A stretch of 5,281 bases of DNA, from positions 1 through 5,281 of the forward strand of contig JAOPUQ010000297.1 of assembly GCA_025963425.1 (NCBI GenBank). The letters run 5' to 3'. Origin of the DNA: Modestobacter sp. Its GTDB lineage: Bacteria > Actinomycetota > Actinomycetes > Mycobacteriales > Geodermatophilaceae. A model generated the notes under the pieces. It saw only the letters and a program-made list of their open reading frames with translations. It was not told the origin of the DNA and did not search any database. Below are positions 1-5,281 of this stretch, one piece after another; position 1 is the first letter of the stretch; every line of letters begins with the position of its first letter. The position numbers and the translations under genes were made by a program.

Positions 1-1220
1 GCCGGGTCGATCATGTCCTCGCGGTTGGAGGCCCCGATGACGTTGACGTTCTCCAGGCCCTCGACGCCGTCGATCTCGCTGAGCAGCTGCGGGACGATCG
101 TGCTCTCCACGTCGGAGGACACCCCCGACCCACGGGTGCGGAAGATCGAGTCCATCTCGTCGAAGAAGACGATGACCGGCGTGCCCTCGCTGGCCTTCTC
201 CCGGGCGCGCTGGAAGACCAGGCGGATGTGCCGCTCGGTCTCACCGACGTACTTGTTGAGCAGCTCAGGGCCCTTGATGTTGAGGAAGAACGACTTCCCC
301 TGGTCCCGGTCGGAGTCGCCGCGCAGCGCCGCCACCTTCTTGGCCAGCGAGTTGGCCACCGCCTTGGCGATGAGCGTCTTCCCGCACCCGGGCGGCCCGT
401 ACAGCAGGATCCCCTTGGGCGGGCGCAGCTCGTACTCGCGGAACAGGTCCGCGTGCAGGAACGGCAGCTCGACGGCGTCCCGGATCTGCTCGATCTGCCG
501 GGAGAGCCCGCCGATGTCCTCGTAGTCGATGTCGGGGACCTCTTCGAGGATGAGCTCCTCGACCTCGCTCTTCGGGATCCGCTCGTAGACGTAGCCCGAG
601 CGGGTCTCCAGCAGCAGCGAGTCGCCGACCCGCACCGGCTGGCCGGTGAGGGAGTCGGCGAGGTAGACCACCCGCTCCTCGTCGGCGTGCCCGATGACCA
701 GGGCACGCGGTGGGCAGCCCTCGATCGGCTCGAGCAGTTCCTTGAGCATGACCACGTCGCCGGCGCGCTCGAACCCGCGCGCCTCCACGACGTTCATCGC
801 CTCGTTGAGCATGACCTCCTGGCCGTGTGCCAGGTCGTCGAGTTGCACTGCCGGGGACACCGACACCCGCAACTTGCGGCCCGCGGTGAAGACGTCGACC
901 GTCCCGTCCTCGAAGCGGCCCAGGAACACGCCGTAGCCCGAGGGGGGCTGGCCGAGACGCTCGACCTCCTCCTTGAGCGTCACCAACTGCTGCCGGGCCT
1001 CGCGGAGCGTGCCGGCGAGCTTGTCGTTGCGCTCGGACAGGAAGGCCGCGCGGCCCTCCGCCTCGGCGAGCCGCTCCTCCAGCGCGCGCACCTGGCGCGG
1101 ACTGTCGGACACCTTGCGTCGCAGCAGTCCGATCTCCTCCTCGAGGTAGGAGATCTGGCTCACCAGAGAAGCGACGTCACGCTCACGTCGCGCCTTGAAC
1201 TCGTCAGGACCGAGGGCCAT
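1..1220 (-). CDS. arc: Proteasome-associated AAA+ ATPase ARC/Mpa (partial, C-terminus beyond left edge)
   Basis: This is the hexameric ATPase that recognises Pup-tagged proteins, unfolds them and feeds them into the 20S proteasome in the cytoplasm. The visible 406 residues follow the family order. Residues about 10-90 are a charged, heptad-like coiled coil, the Pup-binding part in Mpa. Residues about 95-235 are the tandem OB (interdomain) region. The AAA domain starts near 236: Walker A GPPGCGKT at 275-282, an aromatic-hydrophobic-glycine pore loop (KYVG) at 323-326, Walker B VIVFFDE at 349-355, and the sensor-1 asparagine in GASNR at 399. The rest of the AAA domain and the C-terminal proteasome-docking tail lie off the window; the family is roughly 580-610 residues. 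The ATG at 1220 is chosen because GGAGG lies six bases upstream and the sequence MALGPDEFKARR leads straight into the coiled coil. trmI lies upstream on the same strand, 153 bp away, but a separate promoter is visible. In relatives, dop, pup and the proteasome subunits follow downstream. No lesion is seen. Identity is near certain. Confidence 0.97.
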   Translation of the reverse strand, partial: MALGPDEFKARRERDVASLVSQISYLEEEIGLLRRKVSDSPRQVRALEERLAEAEGRAAFLSERNDKLAGTLREARQQLVTLKEEVERLGQPPSGYGVFLGRFEDGTVDVFTAGRKLRVSVSPAVQLDDLAHGQEVMLNEAMNVVEARGFERAGDVVMLKELLEPIEGCPPRALVIGHADEERVVYLADSLTGQPVRVGDSLLLETRSGYVYERIPKSEVEELILEEVPDIDYEDIGGLSRQIEQIRDAVELPFLHADLFREYELRPPKGILLYGPPGCGKTLIAKAVANSLAKKVAALRGDSDRDQGKSFFLNIKGPELLNKYVGETERHIRLVFQRAREKASEGTPVIVFFDEMDSIFRTRGSGVSSDVESTIVPQLLSEIDGVEGLENVNVIGASNREDMIDP

Positions 1221-1226
1221 CGCGCA

Positions 1227-1231
1227 CCTCC
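1227..1231 (-). promoter_or_regulatory. Ribosome binding site of arc
   Basis: GGAGG on the minus strand, six bases before the ATG at 1220. It is a full-strength Shine-Dalgarno and fixes the arc start. It contrasts with trmI and the RecB-like gene, which show no comparable site. Confidence 0.85.
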
Positions 1232-1258
1232 ACACACATCGGGGGGAGCCAGGAAGCC

Positions 1259-1266
1259 AATCTATA
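1259..1266 (-). promoter_or_regulatory. Probable -10 region of an arc promoter
   Basis: Read on the minus strand this is TATAGATT, the only AT-rich patch in the 153-bp gap between trmI and arc; it contains TAGATT, a TANNNT-type actinobacterial -10. Transcription would start near 1251, giving a leader of about 30 bases that includes the ribosome binding site. No clear -35 is seen. This suggests arc can be expressed independently of trmI. The rest of the gap (1267-1373) holds no ORF or strong terminator hairpin that I can support, so read-through from trmI is also possible. Confidence 0.5.
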
Positions 1267-1373
1267 CACGCCGACGCCGACAGTGCCGCAGGTCGACGGG
1301 CGCCTGTGCCGGGCGGTTCCGGACGTCATCCCTGCGACACGTGATCGACGTCTGCGGTGCGGTCAGGCCAGGG

Positions 1374-2348
1374 TCAGGCGAGGGACTTGCGGCGCTGGCG
1401 CATCGGCGCGACGGCCCCCTCGGCCAGCCGGCGGGCGGTCACCAGGAAGGCGGTGTGGGCCACCATCCGGTGCTCCGGGCGGACGGCGAGGCCCTCGGCG
1501 TGCCAGGGGCGCAGCAGCGTCTCCCAGGCGTACGGCTCGGTCCACACGCCCTGGGCGCGCACCGCCTCCACGTAGGTGGACAGCTGGGTGGTGGTGGCCA
1601 CGTAGCCGACGAGCACGCCGCCGGGGCGCAGCGCCGCGGCCACGGTGGGCAGCACCGCCCACGGCTCGAGCATGTCCAGGACGACGCGGTCCACGACCTG
1701 CTCGGCCGGGTGCTCGGCCAGATCGCCCAGGCGCAGCGACCAGTTCTCCGGTACGTCACCGAAGAAGGTGCCCACGTTGCCGCGGGCGACGTCGGCGAAG
1801 TCCTCGCGCCGCTCGTAGCTGGTCACGGTGCCCTCGCTGCCCACCGCGCGCAGCAGCGAGCAGGTCAGCGCGCCGGAGCCCGCGCCGGCCTCCAGGACGC
1901 GCATCCCGGGACCGATGTCTCCGAAGCCGACGATTTGGGCGGCGTCCTTGGGATAGATGACCTGGGCGCCGCGCGGCATGGAGAGCACGTAGTCGCTCAG
2001 CAGCGGCCGCAGCGCCAGGTAGCCGGTGTTCGCCGTGGAGTGCACGACCGAGCCCTCCGGGGCGCCGATCAGGTGATCGTGGCTGATGGCGCCGCGGTGG
2101 GTGTGGAATTCCTTGCCCGGCTCCAGGACGACGGTGTGGTGCCGGCCCTTGGGGTCGGTGAGCTGGACCCGGTCGCCGACCCGGAAGGCGCCCTCCACGG
2201 GCTCGGAGGCCGGGGCGCCCGCCACCGGCGGCTCACCCTCGACCACCGGCGGCTCGTCCTCGACCACCACCGGCTCGAGGGGCACCTCGGCGAGCACCTC
2301 GGCCGGGGTCGGGCTGTCGTCGGCCGGTCGCTCCTGCTCTACGTCCAC
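1374..2348 (-). CDS. trmI: tRNA (adenine-58-N1)-methyltransferase TrmI with an acidic N-terminal extension
   Basis: This class I AdoMet-dependent enzyme makes m1A58 in the T-loop of tRNA; the M. tuberculosis homologue is Rv2118c, a tetramer. From the GTG at 2348 the protein is 324 residues. The family core starts near residue 55 (FRVGDRVQLTDPKGR, the small N-terminal beta domain). It continues through EFHTHRG (80-86), the family-typical SMPRGAQVIYPKDAAQIV (123-140), AdoMet motif I VLEAGAGSGAL (151-161), the acidic end of strand 2 (SYER, E179), the DMLEPW catalytic-pocket motif (225-230) and TQLSTYVEAVRA (254-265). Residues 1-54 are an extra acidic, Pro/Glu/Val-rich segment, absent from the roughly 280-residue mycobacterial protein as I recall it. 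The start is uncertain because several in-frame GTG codons lie within the extension. GTG 2348 is preferred since it sits eight bases past a TANNNT -10, implying a leaderless mRNA. A longer frame opening at 2543 would run through the divergent gene and is rejected. The enzymatic identity is secure. Confidence 0.95.
   Translation of the reverse strand: MDVEQERPADDSPTPAEVLAEVPLEPVVVEDEPPVVEGEPPVAGAPASEPVEGAFRVGDRVQLTDPKGRHHTVVLEPGKEFHTHRGAISHDHLIGAPEGSVVHSTANTGYLALRPLLSDYVLSMPRGAQVIYPKDAAQIVGFGDIGPGMRVLEAGAGSGALTCSLLRAVGSEGTVTSYERREDFADVARGNVGTFFGDVPENWSLRLGDLAEHPAEQVVDRVVLDMLEPWAVLPTVAAALRPGGVLVGYVATTTQLSTYVEAVRAQGVWTEPYAWETLLRPWHAEGLAVRPEHRMVAHTAFLVTARRLAEGAVAPMRQRRKSLA
2222..2276 (-). repeat. 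Short 21-bp-period coding repeat in the trmI N-terminal extension
   Basis: The 13-base string CCACCGGCGGCTC (plus-strand reading) occurs at 2222-2234 and again at 2243-2255, with a third degenerate copy ending near 2276. The 21-bp period equals seven codons and encodes imperfect repeats of the type PVVVEDE / PPVVEGE / PPVAGAP at about residues 26-46 of TrmI. It looks like an expanded disordered linker rather than a folded domain. Confidence 0.7.
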
Positions 2349-2356
2349 GTAGGAGC

Positions 2357-2362
2357 AGCGTA
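2357..2362 (-). promoter_or_regulatory. -10 element of a probable leaderless trmI promoter
   Basis: TACGCT on the minus strand matches TANNNT. Eight bases separate it from the GTG at 2348, the usual -10 to start-site distance, so the transcript would begin at or next to the start codon. No Shine-Dalgarno is visible before this GTG. A weak -35 candidate (CCGACA, 2383-2388 on this strand) sits about 20 bases further up, longer than ideal. Confidence 0.5.
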
Positions 2363-2420
2363 CGGACGGCGATCCCCGGCCCTGTCGGCGCGCGTGCCCG
2401 GAACTGTCGGAGGGCCGACC

Positions 2421-2426
2421 TAACCT
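2421..2426 (+). promoter_or_regulatory. -10 element of a probable leaderless promoter for the RecB-like gene
   Basis: TAACCT matches TANNNT and ends seven bases before the ATG at 2434, so the mRNA is expected to start at the A of ATG. There is no ribosome binding site between this box and the ATG. No convincing -35 is seen at the standard spacing, as is common for actinobacterial leaderless promoters. Confidence 0.6.
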
Positions 2427-2433
2427 CGACCCC

Positions 2434-3375
2434 ATGACGGCTGTGCTGCAGACCGACCCGCCCGCCACCCCGGTCCGGACGACGTCGGCCGACACCGCTC
2501 CGCGCCGGCCCTCGCTGTCCCCCTCGCGGGCCGCTGACTTCAAGACCTGCCCGCTGCTCTACCGCTTCCGCACCATCGATCGGCTGCCCGAGCGCAAGTC
2601 CCGGGCCGCGGTCCGCGGCACGCTCGTGCACACGGTGCTGGAGCGGCTCTACGACCTGCCCGCGGCCGAGCGCACGGTCGAGGCCGCCCGCACGCTCATC
2701 GAGCCGGCCTGGGCCGAGCTGCGGGAGGAGCCCGGCATGGCCGAGCTCTTCGCCGGGCCCGACGTCGAGCCCTCGTCCCCGGCCGCCGAGGGCGGCGACG
2801 AGGACGGGCTGGACGCCTGGCTCGCCTCGGCCGGCACGCTGGTGGAGACCTACTTCTCCCTGGAGGACCCGACCCGCATCGAGCCGCACGGCCGGGAGGA
2901 GCTGGTCGAGGTCACCCTCCCCGACGGGCTGCTGCTGCGCGGCTTCGTCGACCGGCTGGACGTCGCCCCCACCGGGGCGCTGCGGGTCGTCGACTACAAG
3001 ACCGGTGGGGTGCCGAGGGAGGCCTTCGAGGCCAAGGCGCTGTTCCAGATGAAGTTCTACGCACTGGTGCTCTGGCGGACCCGCGGGGTGGTCGCCGCGC
3101 AGCTCAAGCTGCTGTACCTCAAGGACGGCGACGTCCTCACCTACTCCCCCGACGAGGCGGAGCTGCTGCGCTTCGAGCGCACCCTGCAGGCGATCTGGGC
3201 CGCCATCGAGCGGGCCGTCTCCACCGGTGACTTCCGGCCGAACAAGTCCCGGCTGTGCAGCTGGTGCGATCACCAGGCGCTCTGCCCCTCCTTCGGTGGC
3301 ACGCCTCCCCCGTTCCCCGCCGAGGCCGCGGCGGCCGCCGGCTGGCGGACGACGCTGCCGGTGACCGTCGTCTGA
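2434..3375 (+). CDS. RecB-family PD-(D/E)XK nuclease, stand-alone, with a putative Fe-S cysteine set
   Basis: A 313-residue protein resembling the nuclease domain of RecB/AddB (Pfam PDDEXK_1 type) and, by position, M. tuberculosis Rv2119. After about 28 low-complexity residues comes SPSRAADFKTCPLLYRFR with the first cysteine (C39). The core follows: H66 in RGTLVHTVLERL, D173 in LRGFVDRLDV, D187 and K189 in VVDYKTG, and Q205/Y209 in QMKFYALVLWR. Together these give the H, D, DxK and QxxxY pattern of active RecB nucleases. The C-terminus has C275, C278 and C284 in the LCSWCDHQALCPSF segment. With C39 they would form the C...CxxC...C set that holds a [4Fe-4S] cluster in AddB-type nucleases. An acidic Glu/Asp-rich insert lies at about 108-127. 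There is no helicase domain or partner here. All catalytic residues appear intact, so a DNA exo- or endonuclease role is likely, but substrate and pathway are unknown. The ATG at 2434 is supported by the promoter position. It diverges from trmI with an 85-bp gap. Confidence 0.9.
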   Translation: MTAVLQTDPPATPVRTTSADTAPRRPSLSPSRAADFKTCPLLYRFRTIDRLPERKSRAAVRGTLVHTVLERLYDLPAAERTVEAARTLIEPAWAELREEPGMAELFAGPDVEPSSPAAEGGDEDGLDAWLASAGTLVETYFSLEDPTRIEPHGREELVEVTLPDGLLLRGFVDRLDVAPTGALRVVDYKTGGVPREAFEAKALFQMKFYALVLWRTRGVVAAQLKLLYLKDGDVLTYSPDEAELLRFERTLQAIWAAIERAVSTGDFRPNKSRLCSWCDHQALCPSFGGTPPPFPAEAAAAAGWRTTLPVTVV

Positions 3376-3387
3376 TCGACCGCGTCA

Positions 3388-3416
3388 CGCGCAGGCCGAT
3401 GAGTTCGGCCGGCGCG
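3388..3416 (+). terminator. Strong hairpin after the RecB-like gene, probable terminator
   Basis: The arms 3388-3399 and 3405-3416 pair as five base pairs, one A-G mismatch, then six base pairs (GGCCGA with TCGGCC), closed by a five-base loop TGAGT. It begins 13 bases after the TGA at 3375. No T-run follows, which is common for actinobacterial stem-type terminators. It separates the nuclease gene from the reductase remnant. Confidence 0.6.
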
Positions 3417-3449
3417 CGGGGTCTACGCCGTGCCTGGACCGGACATCCC

Positions 3450-3454
3450 GAGGG
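3450..3454 (+). promoter_or_regulatory. Ribosome binding site of the reductase remnant
   Basis: GAGGG, eight bases before the ATG at 3463. It favours this ATG over the in-frame GTG at 3430 and suggests the original gene's translation start is preserved. No clear promoter is seen between the hairpin and this site. Confidence 0.55.
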
Positions 3455-3462
3455 TGGCCCCG

Positions 3463-3691
3463 ATGCGCACGTTGTCCGTGAACACGTTCATCTCCCTCGA
3501 CGGTGTCATGCAGGGCCCTGGCGGCCCTCAGGAGGACCCCACCGGTGGCTTCACCCACGGTGGCTGGAACGTCTCCTTCTGCGACGACGTGATGGACCTA
3601 CGAGCGGGCCGGCGAGGTGCCGACGGGGTTCTTCCAGCTCGACGAGCCGACCGAGGCGGAGACCCGGCGCCGGGCACGCCGGACGGGGTGA
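3463..3691 (+). pseudogene. Dihydrofolate-reductase/RibD-C-like gene with large internal deletion and frameshift
   Basis: The first 45 codons read MRTLSVNTFISLDGVMQGPG... then EDPTGGFTHGGWN...DDVMD, the characteristic N-terminus of small dihydrofolate reductase family (RibD C-terminal domain) proteins. Family members are about 180-220 residues. Immediately after, in a different frame starting at 3596, comes TYERAGEVPTGFFQLDEPTE... ending at TGA 3689-3691, which resembles the C-terminal strand of the same family (TYERAGEV...GSF-type endings). The middle of the gene, on the order of 110-140 codons, appears to be missing, with the join near 3595-3600. Reading on in the first frame gives a 108-residue protein whose last 63 residues are arginine/glycine/proline-rich and run into the HAD gene; that is the mark of an out-of-frame tail. 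The lost region includes most of the Rossmann-like core, so no enzyme activity is expected. Family assignment of the N-terminal part is firm; the C-terminal match is recognised from memory. Confidence 0.8.
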
Positions 3692-3700
3692 CGCCGGCGT

Positions 3701-4414
3701 TCAGGCCGGGACGTCGGCCAGGTCCGGGCGGGCCAGGACGTCGGCCAGGTCCGCCACGCCGACGCCCATCAGCGTGGCGCGGAGGGTGAGCCCGACCGCT
3801 GGGTGCAGCGGCTGCAACGACGGGACGCCGAGCACGGCGGCACCCGCCGCGAGCCCGGCCGTCGTCCCGACGACGGAGTCCTCCACGACCACACAGCCCG
3901 CCGGCCCGACACCCAGCGCGGCCATCGCCTGCAGGTACGGCGCCGGGTCCGGCTTGCGCGCGGGCACCTCGTCGCCGCAGACGATGACGTCGAACGGCGA
4001 CCCGTCCAGGTCGGCGGCGATCCGGTCGAGCACCAGCGCGGCCACCCGGCGGGGTGTCGTCGTCACCAGGGCCGTCGGGAGCCCGGCCGCCCGTACCTCG
4101 AGCAGCAGCTCTCGCGCCCCGGGACGCCACGGCATCCCGTGAGCCGTCATCAGGGCCGCGGTCCTGTCCTCGACCCAGCGCACGTCCTCGCGGTGCTGCT
4201 CCTCGGTGCGGTCCAGCCCGAGCTCTGCGTAGAGGATCCCCAGGCCGACCCGCATGCTGGTGCCCACCGTCTGTTCCCGGGCGCGCGTGGAGAAGATCCC
4301 GCCCAGCTCCACGGCCAGGGCGGACATCGCCTCCCCCCACAGCTCCTCGGTCTCCACCAGGGTGCCGTCCATGTCGAAGAGCACTGCGTGCAGTGACTGC
4401 ACCGACCGGTTCAT
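3701..4414 (-). CDS. HAD-superfamily (subfamily IA, beta-phosphoglucomutase-like) phosphatase
   Basis: A 237-residue cytoplasmic hydrolase of the DhaA/PGMB-like HAD group, which cleaves phosphate from small phosphorylated metabolites through an aspartyl-phosphate. All four motifs are intact: motif I VLFDMDGTLVE with nucleophile D14 and acid/base D16; motif II ALVTTT near T118; motif III lysine K154 within GDEVPARKPDPAPYL; motif IV VVVEDSVVG with E178 and D179. Residues about 22-95 form the helical cap that sets substrate choice. The ATG at 4414-4412 overlaps the metH stop (TGATG), so translation is probably coupled to metH, and the two genes form one transcript. The last 17 residues contain a nine-residue repeat (DLADV...DLADV). 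The gene runs toward the reductase remnant and ends ten bases from it. The substrate cannot be told from sequence; linkage to metH suggests, without proof, a metabolite repair or one-carbon/B12-related role. Confidence 0.92.
   Translation of the reverse strand: MNRSVQSLHAVLFDMDGTLVETEELWGEAMSALAVELGGIFSTRAREQTVGTSMRVGLGILYAELGLDRTEEQHREDVRWVEDRTAALMTAHGMPWRPGARELLLEVRAAGLPTALVTTTPRRVAALVLDRIAADLDGSPFDVIVCGDEVPARKPDPAPYLQAMAALGVGPAGCVVVEDSVVGTTAGLAAGAAVLGVPSLQPLHPAVGLTLRATLMGVGVADLADVLARPDLADVPA
3709..3753 (-). repeat. 27-bp-period direct repeat at the 3' end of the HAD gene
   Basis: The 18-base string GGACGTCGGCCAGGTCCG (plus-strand reading) is present exactly at 3709-3726 and 3736-3753, a period of 27 bases or nine codons. 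It encodes the two DLADV units in the extreme C-terminus of the HAD protein. Exact identity at DNA level, including third positions, suggests a fairly recent local duplication that lengthened the protein in frame. Confidence 0.85.
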
Positions 4415-5281
4415 CACTCGTTCTCGGTGCGGTACCCGAGGTTCGGCGAGAGCCATCTCTCCGCCTCGTCGACCGACCAGCCCTTGCGCTGCGCGTAGTC
4501 CTGGACCTGGTCGCGGCCGATACGGCCCAGCACGAAGTACCGCGACTGCGGATGCGAGAAGTAGAGCCCGCTCACCGCCGCGCCCGGCCACATCGCCATG
4601 CTCTCGGTGAGCTCGATGCCGGTGTTGGCCGCCACGTCGAGCAGCTGCCAGATGGTCTGCTTCTCGGTGTGCTCCGGGCACGCGGGATAGCCCGGGGCCG
4701 GACGGATGCCGTGGTACTTCTCGGCGATGAGGGCGTCGCTGTCGAAGGCCTCGTCGGGCGCGTACGCCCAGAACTCCTTGCGCACCCGCTCGTGCAGCCG
4801 CTCGGCGAAGGCCTCGGCGAGGCGGTCGGCCAGCGACTCCAGCAGGATGGCGCTGTAGTCGTCGTTCGCCTTCTTGAAGTCCGCGACCCTCTCGGCCGAG
4901 CCGAGACCAGCGGTGACCGCGAAAGCACCCACGTAGTCGCGCAGCCCGGTCTCCTTCGGCGCGATGAAGTCGGCCAGGGACTTGCGGGCCGAGCCCTCAC
5001 GGCCCTCGGTCTGCTGCCGCAGCTGGTGCAGCGTCGCCCGGACGGCCCGGCGTGACTCGTCGGTGTAGACCTCGATGTCGTCACCGTCCACCTGGTTCGC
5101 CGGGAACAGGCCGAACACCCCGCTGGCCCGCAGCCACTTCCCCTCGACGACCTGATCGAGCATGGCCTGCGCGTCCTCGTACAACCTGCGGGCGGCCTCC
5201 CCGGTCGCCGGGTTGTGGAGGATGTCCGGGAACCTGCCCCGCATCTCCCAGGCGTTGAAGAACGGCTGCCAGTCGATGTAG
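4414..5281 (-). CDS. metH: Cobalamin-dependent methionine synthase, C-terminal AdoMet reactivation domain (partial)
   Basis: The last 288 residues of MetH, which transfers a methyl group from methyltetrahydrofolate to homocysteine through cobalamin. The visible part is the reactivation domain that binds AdoMet and re-methylates oxidised cob(II)alamin. It opens at the right edge with YIDWQPFFNAWEMRGRFPDIL, then GVFGLFPANQVDGDDIEVY, LRQQTE, DFIAPKETGLRDYVGAFAVTAG, DRLAEAFAERLHERVRKEFW, and the AdoMet-binding loop RPAPGYPACPEHTEK at about 4704-4660. It ends in SMAMWPGAAVSGLYFSHP and WLSPNLGYRTENE. All of these match the E. coli MetH domain closely in order and spacing. The homocysteine, folate and cobalamin domains lie beyond the right edge (whole enzyme about 1200 residues). 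The stop TGA at 4416-4414 shares its A with the ATG of the HAD gene. No lesion is seen in the visible part. Confidence 0.97.
   Translation of the reverse strand, partial: YIDWQPFFNAWEMRGRFPDILHNPATGEAARRLYEDAQAMLDQVVEGKWLRASGVFGLFPANQVDGDDIEVYTDESRRAVRATLHQLRQQTEGREGSARKSLADFIAPKETGLRDYVGAFAVTAGLGSAERVADFKKANDDYSAILLESLADRLAEAFAERLHERVRKEFWAYAPDEAFDSDALIAEKYHGIRPAPGYPACPEHTEKQTIWQLLDVAANTGIELTESMAMWPGAAVSGLYFSHPQSRYFVLGRIGRDQVQDYAQRKGWSVDEAERWLSPNLGYRTENE

Noticed and set aside
1322..1352. Two GACGTC palindromes 25 bp apart in the trmI-arc gap
   Set aside because: GACGTC is frequent in GC-rich DNA, the spacing is not a clear operator layout, and neither lies at the arc -10.
228..2423. A 731-codon open frame on the plus strand
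   Set aside because: It runs antisense across both arc and trmI, whose minus-strand translations match known families throughout. The plus-strand product is Arg/His/Gly/Val-rich with no recognisable domain, as expected for a shadow frame in very GC-rich DNA.
2349..2543. Upstream extension of trmI to an ATG at 2543 (389 residues)
   Set aside because: It would cross the intergenic promoters and overlap the start of the divergent nuclease gene by over 100 bases. The extra residues show no family similarity.
3694..3709. Possible bidirectional terminator hairpin between the reductase remnant and the HAD gene (CCGGC...GCCGG)
   Set aside because: Only five base pairs with a six-base loop and no T-run on either side; such pairings are common by chance at this GC content.
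3430..3789. A 119-residue protein starting at GTG 3430 and reading through the reductase remnant
   Set aside because: The ATG at 3463 has the ribosome binding site, and everything after residue 45 of that ATG frame is out-of-frame, low-complexity sequence that runs antisense into the HAD gene.
3528..4340. A 270-codon minus-strand frame overlapping the HAD gene
   Set aside because: It is an alternative frame of the same strand as the HAD gene; it has none of the HAD motifs and is Gly/Arg/Ala-rich.
4054..5055. A 333-codon open frame on the plus strand
   Set aside because: It is antisense to metH and the HAD gene, both of which are confidently assigned. The predicted protein is low complexity.

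Overview
The window is very GC-rich, with G or C at nearly every third codon position. It carries genes diagnostic of Actinomycetota: the mycobacterial-type proteasomal ATPase (ARC/Mpa) beside an actinobacterial TrmI tRNA methyltransferase. From memory, the order arc - trmI - divergent RecB-like nuclease matches the Mycobacterium tuberculosis neighbourhood Rv2115c (mpa) - Rv2118c (TrmI) - Rv2119, with metH (Rv2124c) a little further out. A soil or rock actinomycete, for example of the Geodermatophilaceae type, is plausible, but genus cannot be fixed from this sequence.

Layout. The minus strand from 1 to 1220 holds the N-terminal two thirds of arc, cut by the window edge. The minus strand from 1374 to 2348 holds trmI, transcribed toward arc. 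An 85-bp divergent intergenic region (2349-2433) follows. It has a TANNNT -10 element on each strand, placed so that both mRNAs would begin at the start codon (leaderless). The plus strand from 2434 to 3375 holds a stand-alone RecB/PD-(D/E)XK-family nuclease with four cysteines suited to an iron-sulfur cluster, followed by a strong hairpin. The plus strand from 3463 to 3691 is the wreck of a dihydrofolate-reductase/RibD-like gene: the first 45 codons are joined out of frame to about 30 codons that look like its C-terminus. The minus strand from 3701 to 4414 is a HAD-family phosphatase, overlapping by one base (TGATG) with the metH 3' end, which fills 4414 to the right edge.

Functionally these are mostly housekeeping genes: proteasomal protein unfolding, tRNA m1A58 modification, B12-dependent methionine synthesis and a small-molecule phosphatase. 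The least explained gene is the RecB-like nuclease, which has no helicase partner here but shares a divergent promoter region with trmI. No RNA genes, CRISPR arrays, insertion sequences or phage genes were seen, and there is no gene-free stretch longer than 300 bases. I found no convincing undescribed multi-gene system. The most checkable oddities are the internally deleted reductase gene, the paired leaderless promoters, the repeat-built acidic N-terminus of TrmI, and a 27-bp repeat at the end of the HAD gene.
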